Assembly: GCF_036227265.1 (NCBI RefSeq)
Contig: NZ_CP109446.1
Coordinates: 591,001 to 655,000, forward strand
DNA: 64,000 bases
Direction: 5' to 3'
DNA from: Streptomyces sp. NBC_01476
Lineage (GTDB): Bacteria > Actinomycetota > Actinomycetes > Streptomycetales > Streptomycetaceae
Part shown: piece after piece, positions 15,779-23,566 of the stretch
How positions within the stretch are numbered: position 1 is the stretch's first letter
How the letters are laid out: each line of letters starts with the position of its first letter
Translations under genes and position numbers: made by a program
Notes under the pieces: model-generated
What the model was told of the DNA's origin: nothing
Seen by the model: the letters and a program-made list of their open reading frames with translations, nothing else
Database searches by the model: none

Positions 15779-16328
15779 ATGGCCCTTCCGTACCGCACCG
15801 ATCTCGGCCTGCTCGCGATGCGCCTCGGCACCGGCTCGGTGCTGCTCGCGCACGGTACCCAGAAGCTCTTCGGCTGGTTCGGCGGTGGCGGCATCGGCGC
15901 CACCGCGCAGGGCATGGAGCAGATGGGGTTCAGGCCCGGCCGGGCGGCGGCCATCGCCGCGGGGCTCGGGGAGACCGGCGGCGGCCTGCTGCTCGCGCTG
16001 GGCTTCGGCACCCCCGGCCGCGGGCGCGGCGGCGGCCGGTGCGATGGCCAGCGCGGTCTCGGTGCACGCCCCGGCGGGCTTCTTCAACGCCGGCGGCGGC
16101 TTCGAGCACCCCGGTCTGGTCGGCTGGACCGCCGCTTCGCTGGGTCTGGCCGGCCCCGGCCGGTTCTCGCTCGACCACGTCACCGGGCACTGCCTCAACC
16201 GGCCCTGGGTGGTGGCGACCGCGTTCGCCGCCGCCGCCACGGCCGCCGCCCTGGTCATCCGCGGCCGCTCGGCCGGCGGCGACGGGCAGAACGGCGAGCA
16301 GACCGCCACGGAACCCGAAGAAGCCTGA
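15779..16328 (+). pseudogene. DoxX family membrane protein, interrupted by a +1 frameshift
   Basis: The first part (MALPYRTDLGLLAMRLGTG) is a DoxX N-terminus with HGTQKLFGWFGGGG. After ALGFGTP the frame falls into Arg/Gly-rich sequence. The proper continuation, AAGAAAAGAMASAVSVHAP then GFFNAGGGFEHP, is one frame away and runs to the stop at 16328. One C removed from the run at 16011-16015 restores a 182-residue protein with four membrane segments, a normal DoxX length. Either the gene is broken, the run slips during expression, or it is a sequencing error. DoxX proteins are small inner-membrane proteins linked to redox stress. Confidence 0.8.
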
Positions 16329-16470
16329 ACCGCCCCCCGGATTCCGCCCCCTCCCGCCGGCGCGGGGCGACACGCCGGACGCACGGCATGTCGCGTGTGG
16401 TGCAGGGTAGGCCGGTGCCAGGACACTGGTCGCCCCGGGAGACACGCGGGGAATCGTGAGGGAGCGGCTC

Positions 16471-18006
16471 ATGACGGTGACGGCCGAGCGACATGCCACG
16501 CCCCGGCTGTCGTCGCCCTGGTGGCGCGGCGCGGCCGTCGCACTGGCGGGCGCGCTGCCCGCGCTGGCGTTCCCCGCGCCCTCCCTGTGGTGGCTCGCCT
16601 ATGTCGCCCTGGTGCCGTGGATGCTGCTGGTCCGCTCGGCACCCACCGGGCGGCGGGCCGCGATCGACGGGTGGCTCGGCGGCGCCGGTTTCATGCTGGC
16701 CGTGCACCACTGGCTGCTGCCGAGCCTGAGTGTGTTCATCGTGGCGCTGGCGCTGCTGCTGGGGGTGTTCTGGGCGCCGTGGGGCTGGACGGTGCGCCGG
16801 CTGCTCGGCGAGGGCGCGGGCTCCGGTCAGGCGGTGGCGGCGACCGTGCTGGTCCCGTCGGCCTGGCTGCTGGTCGAGCTGGTGCGCTCCTGGCAGTACC
16901 TCGGCGGTCCCTGGGGGCTGTTCGGTGCCAGCCAGTGGCAGTTCGCGCCCGCGCTGCGGCTGGTGTCGATCGGCGGGGTCTGGCTGGTCAGTTTCCTGCT
17001 GGTGCTGGTCAACACCTGCCTGGTGGCGCTCCTCGCGGTGCCGGCCGTCCGCCGGCCGGCCGGCGCCGCGCTGGCCCTGGCGGCCGCGGTCACCACCGCG
17101 GTGTGGCTGTGGGCGCCGCGCGCCCAGCAGTCCGGCTCGGCGCGGATCGCGGTGGTCCAGTCGGGAGTCCTGGCGGCCGGCAACAGCCGGTTCGACCGTG
17201 AAGTGCAGCTGACCCGTGGGCTGGTGGGATCGCACCCCGACCTGGTGGTGTGGGGCGAGAGCAGTATCAGTGTCGACCTGGCCGACCATCCGCAGGTCAC
17301 CCGGAAGCTGACCGCCCTGTCCCGCGAGGTGGGCGCCGACCTGCTGGTCAATGTGGACGCCCCGCGCGCCGACGGCAAGGGCATCTCCAAGACCTCCGAG
17401 CTGGTCGGCCCGGACGGCGTGACCGGCCCGACGTACGACAAGATGCGTCTGGTGCCCTTCGGCGAGTACGTACCGCTGCGCTCGGTGCTCGGCTGGGCCA
17501 CCTCGGTGGGGAAGGCGGCCGGCCAGGACCGTCTGCCCGGCACCAGGCAGGTGGTGATGGACACCGGGACACTGCGGCTCGGGCCGCTGGTCTGCTTCGA
17601 GTCCGCGTTCCCCGACATGAGCCGTCATCTGACGGGCGACGGGGCGCAGGTGCTCATCGCCCAGTCGTCGACGTCGTCCTTCCAGCACAGCTGGGCGCCC
17701 GCCCAGCACGCCTCGCTCGCCGCGCTGCGGGCCGCCGAGGACTGGCGGCCGATGGTGCACGCCACCCTCACCGGGATCAGCGCGGTGTACGACGCGGACG
17801 GCCGGCCGGTCGGCCACCGGATCGGTACGAGCAGCAGCACGTCCGAGGTCTTCCAGGTGCCGCTGGCGACCGGGCGCAGCCCCTATGCGCGGTTCGGCGA
17901 CTGGGTGCCGCGGCTCGCCCTGCTGCTGGCGCTCGCCGCGCTCGCCTACGAGGTGACGGCCCGGGTCAGGAAGTCCGCGGCGCCCGTCCCCGAGCACGCC
18001 GTCTGA
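16471..18006 (+). CDS. lnt: Apolipoprotein N-acyltransferase
   Basis: The 511-residue enzyme adds the third acyl chain to the N-terminal Cys of lipoproteins at the outer face of the membrane. About six membrane helices occupy residues 15-215. A nitrilase-like domain follows with the triad Glu263 (VVWGESS), Lys324 (YDKMRLVPFGEY) and Cys375 (LVCFES). A last helix near the C-terminus (ALLLALAALAYEV) anchors it. I chose ATG 16471 because AGGGAG lies 6 nt upstream; GTG 16456 is in frame but has no ribosome site. Actinomycetes often carry two lnt genes. Lipoproteins in this window (19.2 kb and 25.9 kb) are possible substrates. Confidence 0.95.
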   Translation: MTVTAERHATPRLSSPWWRGAAVALAGALPALAFPAPSLWWLAYVALVPWMLLVRSAPTGRRAAIDGWLGGAGFMLAVHHWLLPSLSVFIVALALLLGVFWAPWGWTVRRLLGEGAGSGQAVAATVLVPSAWLLVELVRSWQYLGGPWGLFGASQWQFAPALRLVSIGGVWLVSFLLVLVNTCLVALLAVPAVRRPAGAALALAAAVTTAVWLWAPRAQQSGSARIAVVQSGVLAAGNSRFDREVQLTRGLVGSHPDLVVWGESSISVDLADHPQVTRKLTALSREVGADLLVNVDAPRADGKGISKTSELVGPDGVTGPTYDKMRLVPFGEYVPLRSVLGWATSVGKAAGQDRLPGTRQVVMDTGTLRLGPLVCFESAFPDMSRHLTGDGAQVLIAQSSTSSFQHSWAPAQHASLAALRAAEDWRPMVHATLTGISAVYDADGRPVGHRIGTSSSTSEVFQVPLATGRSPYARFGDWVPRLALLLALAALAYEVTARVRKSAAPVPEHAV

Positions 18007-18021
18007 GACCGGGCGCCGCTC

Positions 18022-18049
18022 CCGGCCGGCCTTCCCGGGAAACGGCCGG
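18022..18049. terminator. Bidirectional hairpin between lnt and the Gfo/Idh gene
   Basis: CCGGCCG (18022-18028) pairs with CGGCCGG (18043-18049). The loop itself contains the palindrome TTCCCGGGAA, so a nested structure is possible. It lies in the 48-bp gap between two convergent genes. Confidence 0.6.
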
Positions 18050-18054
18050 CCCGG

Positions 18055-18966
18055 TCAGCCGGCGATCTCGGTGACGATCCGCTCGCACAGCTCGTGGGTC
18101 TCCAGCGCGTCGCGCGCGCTGAGCAGCGTGCCGCCGCGCACCGCGTCGAGGAAGGCGAGCGCGGCCTGCTCGATGCCGCGCTGCCGGGCCACCGGAACCC
18201 AGTCGCCACGCCGCCGGAGGGTCGGCTGACCCTTGTGGTCCACCACTTCGGCGAGGTTGAGCACCTGGCGGCGCGAGTCGGCGCCGCTGACGTCCAGGCT
18301 CTCCTCGGTGGAGCCGCTCATCCGGTTCATCGAGCCGATCGCGGTGAAGCCGTCACCGGTCAGCTGCAGCACCACGTGGTGGAGGAGCCCTTCCCGTACC
18401 CGGGCCGAGACCCGCACCTGCTCCACCGGACCGGGTACGAGGAAGCGCAGCGTGTCCACCACGTGCACGAAGTCGTCGAACACCACCCGGCGCGGGTCGT
18501 CGGCGAGACCGACCCGGTTCTTCTGCATGAGGATCAGGTCGCGCGGGTGGTCGAGGCACTGGGCGTACCCGGGCGCGCAGCGGCGGTTGAAGCCGGCCGT
18601 CAGGGACACCCCGCGGCTGTCGGCGAGTTCCACGAGCCGCCTGGCGTCGGCCACGTGGTAGCCGAAGGGCTTGTCGATGTAGGCGGGGACGCCGGCCTCG
18701 ATGAGCCGGGCGCCGATCTCGGCGTGGTGCTCGGTCGGCGCGTGCACGAAGGCACCGTCCAGGCCCTGGTCGAGGAGCGCGTCAAGCGAGGTGTGGCGGT
18801 GCGGCAGCCGGTAGGCGTCGCCGACCCGCTCCATGGTCGCCGGGGTCCGGGTGTGCAGGTGGAGTTCGAGGCCGGGCTGGGCGGCGAGCACCGGGAGGTA
18901 CGCCTTCTGCGCGATGTCACCGAGTCCGATGACGCCGATCTTCAGGGGGGCGCTGCCCGGTGCCAT
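18055..18966 (-). CDS. Gfo/Idh/MocA family oxidoreductase
   Basis: The 303-residue protein has an N-terminal NAD(P)-binding Rossmann fold (KIGVIGLGDIAQKAYLPVL, about residues 9-27). It has the family's catalytic-Lys motif as YIDKPFGYHVADA (canonical EKP) and a C-terminal sugar-binding half with DDFVHVVDTLRFL. Many members oxidise sugars or inositols; some act on other ring substrates. It is slightly shorter than typical (about 330-380). It stands alone, so the substrate cannot be inferred. Confidence 0.92.
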   Translation of the reverse strand: MAPGSAPLKIGVIGLGDIAQKAYLPVLAAQPGLELHLHTRTPATMERVGDAYRLPHRHTSLDALLDQGLDGAFVHAPTEHHAEIGARLIEAGVPAYIDKPFGYHVADARRLVELADSRGVSLTAGFNRRCAPGYAQCLDHPRDLILMQKNRVGLADDPRRVVFDDFVHVVDTLRFLVPGPVEQVRVSARVREGLLHHVVLQLTGDGFTAIGSMNRMSGSTEESLDVSGADSRRQVLNLAEVVDHKGQPTLRRRGDWVPVARQRGIEQAALAFLDAVRGGTLLSARDALETHELCERIVTEIAG

Positions 18967-19232
18967 GAATGCTCCTGTCGTCTCCGCCCGGCTGCGCCGG
19001 ACCCGTGGGGACGGTGGTCGGCCCGCTCGCGTACGCGATCGCCGTACGGGTCCGTCCCACAGGTTCCCGTACGGGTGTCACCGCAGCATACGGGCCGGTC
19101 GGGGCCGCCACGGCGGGAGGGCGCGGCGGGCGCGGGCTTCCCCGTACGGGTGGCTTGGGGGTGGGCGGCGGCGGGAGGATCACCCCTTCGGGGAATTCCC
19201 CGGCCGCCCTGCCCTGCGGCACAGTTGGCCGA

Positions 19233-19679
19233 GTGCGTCGCGCCTCTCTCGCCCTGATCCTGCTGACCGCCTGCGCTGCCGCCGGCTGCACCAGCGTGTC
19301 CCCCTCGACCGCCACGTCGACCGCCACGCCGACCGACCCCGCGGCCGTACCGCGGTCGGCCGCCCCCGCGCACCCCGGCCCCGGCGCGGACCGTTCCGGC
19401 GGGGCGCCGGCCCAGCCGCCCCACGCGGTGCTGGAGACGGCAGGGGCGAAGCCTCCCGCCACCTCCTCGCCCTCGGTGCCGCCCGCCGGAGGCACGGCCG
19501 CGCCGCCGCACCACGGCCACCGGACGGTGGTGCCCCGGCCGCAGCCCCGGCCCAAAGCGGCGCCGCGGGCCACCGCGCTGCCCGGCGGCACGTCGGTGTG
19601 CGACCTCGGCGAGTCCTACGGCGGCTGGGCGGCGGGCAGCCCCGCGGCCACCATCTGCCGTCAGAATTACGGCCGTTAG
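19233..19679 (+). CDS. Small secreted lipoprotein
   Basis: The protein of 148 residues starts MRRASLALILLTACAAAGC, a signal peptide with a lipobox ending AAGC at Cys19. The mature part is a Pro/Ala/Ser/Thr-rich, disordered stretch (about 20-115), typical of a cell-wall spanning region. It ends in a small, more ordered tail (GTSVCDLGESYGGWAAGSP) with two Cys (CDLGE and ICRQ), which may form a disulfide. No function is known. The GTG start was chosen because the signal peptide begins there; the longer open frame upstream is noncoding in character. Its stop overlaps the convergent ung stop by 3 nt. Confidence 0.75.
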   Translation: MRRASLALILLTACAAAGCTSVSPSTATSTATPTDPAAVPRSAAPAHPGPGADRSGGAPAQPPHAVLETAGAKPPATSSPSVPPAGGTAAPPHHGHRTVVPRPQPRPKAAPRATALPGGTSVCDLGESYGGWAAGSPAATICRQNYGR

Positions 19680-20389
19680 GCCGTCGCGCCGAGGTCGGGG
19701 ATCCGCCAGTCGATCGGGTCGTGTCCCTGGGCCTTGACCGCCTCGTCGATCTGGCTGAACGGGCGGCTGCCGAGGAAGAGCTTCGCCGACAGCGGTGACG
19801 GGTGGGCGCCCTGGATCACGATGTGCCGCTCGGTGTCGATCAGCGGCAGCTTCTTCTTGGCGTAGTTCCCCCACAGCACGAAGACCGCCGGGTCGGGGCG
19901 CGCGGAGACCGCCTTGATCACCGCGTCGGTGAACTTCTCCCAGCCCTTGCCCTTGTGCGAGTTGGCCTCGCCCTCGCGGACGGTGAGCACCGCGTTGAGC
20001 AGCAGCACACCCTGTTCGGCCCACGGCATCAGATAGCCGTTGTCCGGCACCGGGTAACCCAGCTCGTCCCGCAGTTCCTTGAAGATGTTCCGCAGCGACG
20101 GCGGGGTCTTCACGCCCGGCCGCACCGAGAAGCACAGGCCGTGCCCCTGGCCCTCGCCGTGGTACGGATCCTGGCCGAGGATGAGCACCTTCACCTGGTC
20201 GAACGGGGTCGCGTCCAGCGCCGCGAAGACCTCGTCACGCGGCGGGAAGATCCGGTGCTCGCGCCGTTCCTCCTCGACGAAGTCGGTGAGCTGCTTGAAG
20301 TACGGCTTCTCCAACTCCCCACCGAGCGCGGTCTCCCAGGAATCGGGCAGCATGCTGGGCACGTCAGGAACCTCCGGTAAGCGATCCAT
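19676..20389 (-). CDS. ung: Uracil-DNA glycosylase (family 1)
   Basis: The 237-residue enzyme removes uracil from DNA and starts base excision repair. The water-activating motif GQDPYH is at residues 72-77 (Asp74), and the DNA minor-groove/leaving-group motif HPSPLS starts at His196. SVRPGVKTPPSLRNIF and LLNAVLTVREG are also family hallmarks. The ATG at 20389 has GGAA 5 nt upstream. An internal ATG 12 codons later (MLPDSWETAL) is close to the start of many homologs and is an alternative. Confidence 0.97.
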   Translation of the reverse strand: MDRLPEVPDVPSMLPDSWETALGGELEKPYFKQLTDFVEEERREHRIFPPRDEVFAALDATPFDQVKVLILGQDPYHGEGQGHGLCFSVRPGVKTPPSLRNIFKELRDELGYPVPDNGYLMPWAEQGVLLLNAVLTVREGEANSHKGKGWEKFTDAVIKAVSARPDPAVFVLWGNYAKKKLPLIDTERHIVIQGAHPSPLSAKLFLGSRPFSQIDEAVKAQGHDPIDWRIPDLGATA

Positions 20390-20439
20390 TGCTGTTCCAG
20401 AACGTACCGCGCCCCACTGACAGCGCGGCCCGGCATGCG

Positions 20440-20482
20440 AAAAGCCCCGGGTGGCAGCGGTGTTGGGGCCGCCACCCGGGGC
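20440..20482 (-). terminator. Intrinsic terminator of the SDR operon
   Basis: GCCCCGGGTGGC (20444-20455) and GCCACCCGGGGC (20471-20482) form a perfect 12-bp stem with a 15-nt loop. Read on the minus strand the stem is followed by TTTTCGC, the classic rho-independent layout, just after the stop of the SDR at 20495. Confidence 0.9.
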
Positions 20483-20494
20483 GCGGAGCGGAGG

Positions 20495-21253
20495 TCAGGA
20501 GCCGGCCCGCAGGAAGATCCCGCCGTCGATCACCAGGTTCTGGCCGGTGATCCAGCCGGCCTGGTCGGAGAGCAGGAAGGCGGCGGCGCCGCCGATGTCC
20601 TCGGGGACGCCGAGCCGCCGCAGCGGATACCCTGCGGCAGCCTCCTCCTCGCGCCCCTCGTACAGCGCGGCGGCGAACCTGGTCTTCACCACCGCCGGCG
20701 AGATGGCGTTGACCCGTACTCCGGGGGCCATCTCGGCGGCGAGCTGCACCGTGAGGTTGACCATGGCGGCCTTGCTCATGCCGTAGGCCGCGATGAGGGG
20801 CGACGGCGCCAGGCCGGCGATCGAGGTGATGTTGACGATCGCACCGCCGTTCTCCTTCTGCCAGGCCTTCCAGGTCTGCTGGGCGAAGCCGAGCGCCGAG
20901 ATCACATTGGTCTCGTAGACCTTGCGGACCACCGCGAGGTCGATCTCGCTGAGCAGGCCGTAGACCGGGTTGGTGCCCGCGTTGTTGACCAGGTGGTCGA
21001 TCCGGCCGAACGCCTCCATGGTGCGCTCGACGGCGACCGCCTGGTGCTCCAGGTCGTGGGCTTTGCCGGCCACGCCGATGGCCCGGTCGGGGCCGAGCTT
21101 CTCGACGGCCTCTTTGAGGGCGTCCTCGTTGCGTCCGGTGATGCAGACGCGGTCACCGCGGGCGACGAGCGCCTGCGCGATGCCGTAGCCGATACCGCGG
21201 CTTGCGCCGGTGACCAGGGCCACACGGCCGCTGGCGGGGGGGAGCTGAGTCAT
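20495..21253 (-). CDS. SDR family oxidoreductase
   Basis: The 252-residue classical SDR carries TGASRGIGYGIA (about residues 15-26), NNAGTNP, the Ser in NITSIAG and YGMSKAA (YxxxK). The C-terminus has GVPEDIGGAAAFLLSD and GQNLVIDGG, which places it in the FabG-like branch. It is the second gene of a two-SDR operon, 23 bp after the upstream 3-oxoacyl-ACP-reductase-like gene. The pair may act on acyl chains during fatty-acid or branched-chain breakdown, an inference from the family and operator. Confidence 0.92.
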   Translation of the reverse strand: MTQLPPASGRVALVTGASRGIGYGIAQALVARGDRVCITGRNEDALKEAVEKLGPDRAIGVAGKAHDLEHQAVAVERTMEAFGRIDHLVNNAGTNPVYGLLSEIDLAVVRKVYETNVISALGFAQQTWKAWQKENGGAIVNITSIAGLAPSPLIAAYGMSKAAMVNLTVQLAAEMAPGVRVNAISPAVVKTRFAAALYEGREEEAAAGYPLRRLGVPEDIGGAAAFLLSDQAGWITGQNLVIDGGIFLRAGS

Positions 21254-21276
21254 GGTGAACGATGCCTTCGCGCTTG

Positions 21277-22038
21277 TCAGTTGAGCGGGCCGCCGGCCAC
21301 GTACATGACCTGGCCGGAGATGAAGCCGGCCGCGTCGCCGGTGAAGAACGCGATGGCGTTGGCGACGTCCTCGGGCCTGCCCACCCGCTGGACGGGGATC
21401 TGGGTGGCGGCCGCGGCCTGGAAGTCCTCGAAGCCCATCCCGACCCGGGCGGCGGTGGCGGCGGTCATGTCGGTGACGATGAAGCCGGGGGCGACCGCGT
21501 TGGCGGTGACGCCGAACTTGCCCAGCTCGATGGCGAGGGTCTTGGTGAAGCCCTGCATACCGGCTTTGGCGGCGGAGTAGTTGGCCTGGCCGCGGTTGCC
21601 GAGCGCGGAGGACGAGGAGAGGTTGACCACCCGGCCGAACTTCGCGTCCACCATGTGCTTCTGGACCGCCCGGGTCATCAGGAAGGCGCCCCGCAGGTGG
21701 ACGTTCATGACGGTGTCCCAGTCGGTGGCGGTCATCTTGAAGAGCAGGTTGTCGCGGAGCACGCCGGCGTTGTTGACCAGGATGGTGGGCGCGCCCAGCT
21801 CCTCGACGGCCTTGGCGACGGCGGCTTCGACCTGCTCCTCGTCGGAGACGTCGGCGCCGACCGCGACGGCCTTGCCGCCGGCCGCCGTGATGGTCTCCAC
21901 GGTCTCCTTGCAGGCGCCCTCGTCGAGGTCGAGTACGGCGACGGCCCGGCCCTCCGCGGCCAGCCGTACCGCGGTGGCGGCGCCGATTCCGCGTGCGGCG
22001 CCGGTGACGATCGCGACGCGCTGCTCGGTGGTGGACAT
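21277..22038 (-). CDS. fabG: 3-oxoacyl-ACP reductase-like SDR
   Basis: This 253-residue protein closely follows FabG: TGAARGIGAATAVRL (about 12-26), NNAGVLRDNLLFKMT, LSSSSALGNRGQANYSAAKAG and the C-terminal GRPEDVANAIAFF. It would reduce or oxidise 3-hydroxyacyl thioesters. The ATG at 22038 has GAGGAGAG 4 nt upstream; the longer frame lacks family sequence. It leads the two-SDR operon, and a candidate TetR operator sits about 50 bp upstream. Stand-alone fabG paralogs are numerous in streptomycetes, so this is probably not the fatty-acid synthase enzyme. Confidence 0.85.
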   Translation of the reverse strand: MSTTEQRVAIVTGAARGIGAATAVRLAAEGRAVAVLDLDEGACKETVETITAAGGKAVAVGADVSDEEQVEAAVAKAVEELGAPTILVNNAGVLRDNLLFKMTATDWDTVMNVHLRGAFLMTRAVQKHMVDAKFGRVVNLSSSSALGNRGQANYSAAKAGMQGFTKTLAIELGKFGVTANAVAPGFIVTDMTAATAARVGMGFEDFQAAAATQIPVQRVGRPEDVANAIAFFTGDAAGFISGQVMYVAGGPLN

Positions 22039-22089
22039 CTGTCTCTCCTCAGCCCGGTGTGACGGGCGGTCGCGCATGCGCCCCGCGTA

Positions 22090-22103
22090 TGAGCGACCGC
22101 TTA
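22090..22103 (-). promoter_or_regulatory. Candidate TetR-type operator upstream of the SDR operon
   Basis: TGAGCGACCGCTTA is a near-perfect inverted repeat (TGAGCG and CGCTTA, one mismatch). It lies 52-65 bp before the fabG-like start on the minus strand, where a promoter would be. AGCG-N2-CGCT sites in front of acyl-CoA/SDR genes in actinomycetes are typical of TetR regulators. No tetR gene lies adjacent, so the regulator would act in trans. Confidence 0.5.
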
Positions 22104-22189
22104 GTAGGTCCCTTTGCGAAACCGTAGGAGGGCAGTGACCCACTGTCAACGCCATCCACCGGCGATGTGGCCCGGTCGACGCCCGCTCG

Positions 22190-22266
22190 GCATGCCTGCC
22201 GCATGCCCGCCGCACGCCTGTCGCATGCCCGCCGCACGCCTGCCGCCGGCCTGCCGCCGGCCTGCC
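22190..22266. repeat. Seven tandem 11-bp repeats
   Basis: Seven units of exactly 11 bp follow one another from 22190: GCATGCCTGCC, GCATGCCCGCC, GCACGCCTGTC, GCATGCCCGCC, GCACGCCTGCC and GCCGGCCTGCC twice. Variation is limited to a few positions. Eleven bases is about one turn of DNA, so the same face is repeated seven times. The array lies between the SDR operon promoter and the stop of the DUF3037 gene, in a 297-bp gap with no gene that I can see. Confidence 0.9.
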
Positions 22267-22335
22267 GCGGTCGCGGGGTGCCCGTCCGGACGCGCGGAAC
22301 CGCGCGCGCGACGACGGGTGGAGGGGGCGGACGGG

Positions 22336-22719
22336 TCAGCGGACCAGGAGGTCCAGGAGGCGGTCGGCCTCCTTGTCCGGGTCCGCGGTGAGCCCCGTGT
22401 GGATCGGGCCGGGCTGCACGATCGTGCTGCGCGGCGCCGTGAGCCAGCGGAAACGGCGGCCGGCGTCGTCCCCCGCCGCCTGCCCGGCCGGCCCGCCCCC
22501 CGCGCAGACGCCCTGGTAGCCACGCAGTGCCGCCTGTACGCCCGCGACGTCCACCTCGGCGTCGAGGCAGCGCAGCCGCGTCTCGTCCAGGTCGATGCGC
22601 GCGCCCAGATAGCTCTTCGCCCGGCAGTAGACCAGCACCCCGGCGTTGATCATCTCGCCGCGCTCGATCCGCGGCACCACGCGCACCAGCGCGTACTCGA
22701 AGACGTCGCGCCCGCTCAC
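22336..22719 (-). CDS. DUF3037 domain protein
   Basis: The 127-residue protein has the DUF3037 opening (FEYALVRVVPRIERGEMINA, then GVLVYC) and the later LDETRLRCLDAEVD. The start is a GTG at 22719 that overlaps the stop of the preceding HipA-like gene (GTGA), so the genes are translationally coupled. DUF3037 proteins are usually found next to HipA_2-type proteins and their function is unknown. A Gly/Ala-rich loop near the middle (GGGPAGQAAGDDAG) is probably species-specific. The longer frame upstream of the GTG is a shadow of the neighbour. Confidence 0.9.
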   Translation of the reverse strand: MSGRDVFEYALVRVVPRIERGEMINAGVLVYCRAKSYLGARIDLDETRLRCLDAEVDVAGVQAALRGYQGVCAGGGPAGQAAGDDAGRRFRWLTAPRSTIVQPGPIHTGLTADPDKEADRLLDLLVR

Positions 22720-23534
22720 TTGGCGTTCTTCCCTTCGACCCAGGGGCGCAGCCACTCCGGCGGCGGCTGTTTCTCCGGCCGCTGACCGGTGGTGATCCGC
22801 TGGTGGACATCCACCGCGCGGGCGGCCAGCAGTTCGCGGTAGGCGCGGCGCACGTCGTCGGGGGTGTCGAAGCCGGGCTCGTCGGTCAGCCACTCGTCGG
22901 GCACGAGAGCGGTCACCTCGATGAGGAGTTCCTCCGTCACCCTGGCCGCCAACTCGGCCGCGACAGCCGCAGGTTCGGGTGAGAAGCGGGAGAGCGCGTG
23001 GTCCGAGGCGTCGTACGGTTTCGCCGAAGCTGCCGCCGCCGACTTCCAGTTGTGGTGCCAGATCAGTGAGGCACCGTGGTCGATGAGCCACACGTTCCGG
23101 TGCCAGACCAGCATGTTAGGGTTCCGCCACGAACGGTCGACGTTGCCGATGAGCGCGTCGAACCAGACGATCCGGCTCGCCTCCTCGGGTTCCATCCCGA
23201 AGACCAGGGGATCGAACCCGAGGGCGCCGGGCAGGAAGTCCATCCCGAGGTTGAGCCCGCCGCTCGCCTTCAGCAGGTCCTGAATCTCCACGTCGGGCTC
23301 ACCGAGTCCGATCACCGGGTCGAAGTCGAAGCGCACCAGTTCGGGCACGCGCAGCCCCAGCCGCCTGCCGAGCTCCCCGGCGATCACCTCCGCGATCAGC
23401 GCCTTGCGGCCCTGCGCGGCGCCGGTGAACTTCACGACGTAGGTGCCGAGGTCGTCGGCCTCGACCACACCGGGCACCGAGCCGCCCTCACGCAGCGGCG
23501 TCACGTAGCGGATGCCGGTCACTTCTCTCAACAT
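22716..23534 (-). CDS. HipA-like kinase fold protein (HipA_2 family)
   Basis: The 272-residue protein matches the stand-alone HipA_2 family. It has a nucleotide-binding-like TYVVKFTGAAQGRKAL, a catalytic-loop-like IGNVDRSWRNPN (Asp then Asn) and a DFG-like LIDHGASL. It lacks the N-terminal HipA domain and has no HipB-type antitoxin beside it, so it is unlikely to be a classical persistence toxin. The partner is the DUF3037 gene that overlaps its stop. A kinase or ligase-like activity on an unknown target is inferred from the fold. ATG 23534 lies 17 bp from the left end of the possible S9 peptidase start region, on the other strand. Confidence 0.88.
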   Translation of the reverse strand: MLREVTGIRYVTPLREGGSVPGVVEADDLGTYVVKFTGAAQGRKALIAEVIAGELGRRLGLRVPELVRFDFDPVIGLGEPDVEIQDLLKASGGLNLGMDFLPGALGFDPLVFGMEPEEASRIVWFDALIGNVDRSWRNPNMLVWHRNVWLIDHGASLIWHHNWKSAAAASAKPYDASDHALSRFSPEPAAVAAELAARVTEELLIEVTALVPDEWLTDEPGFDTPDDVRRAYRELLAARAVDVHQRITTGQRPEKQPPPEWLRPWVEGKNAK

Positions 23535-23566
23535 CCCCCCAGGCTAGCCGGGTGAAGACTGCCCCT

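Noticed and set aside
22716..23534. HipA-type toxin-antitoxin system
   Set aside because: There is no HipB-like helix-turn-helix gene beside it, and the partner is DUF3037, so the classical reading is not supported.
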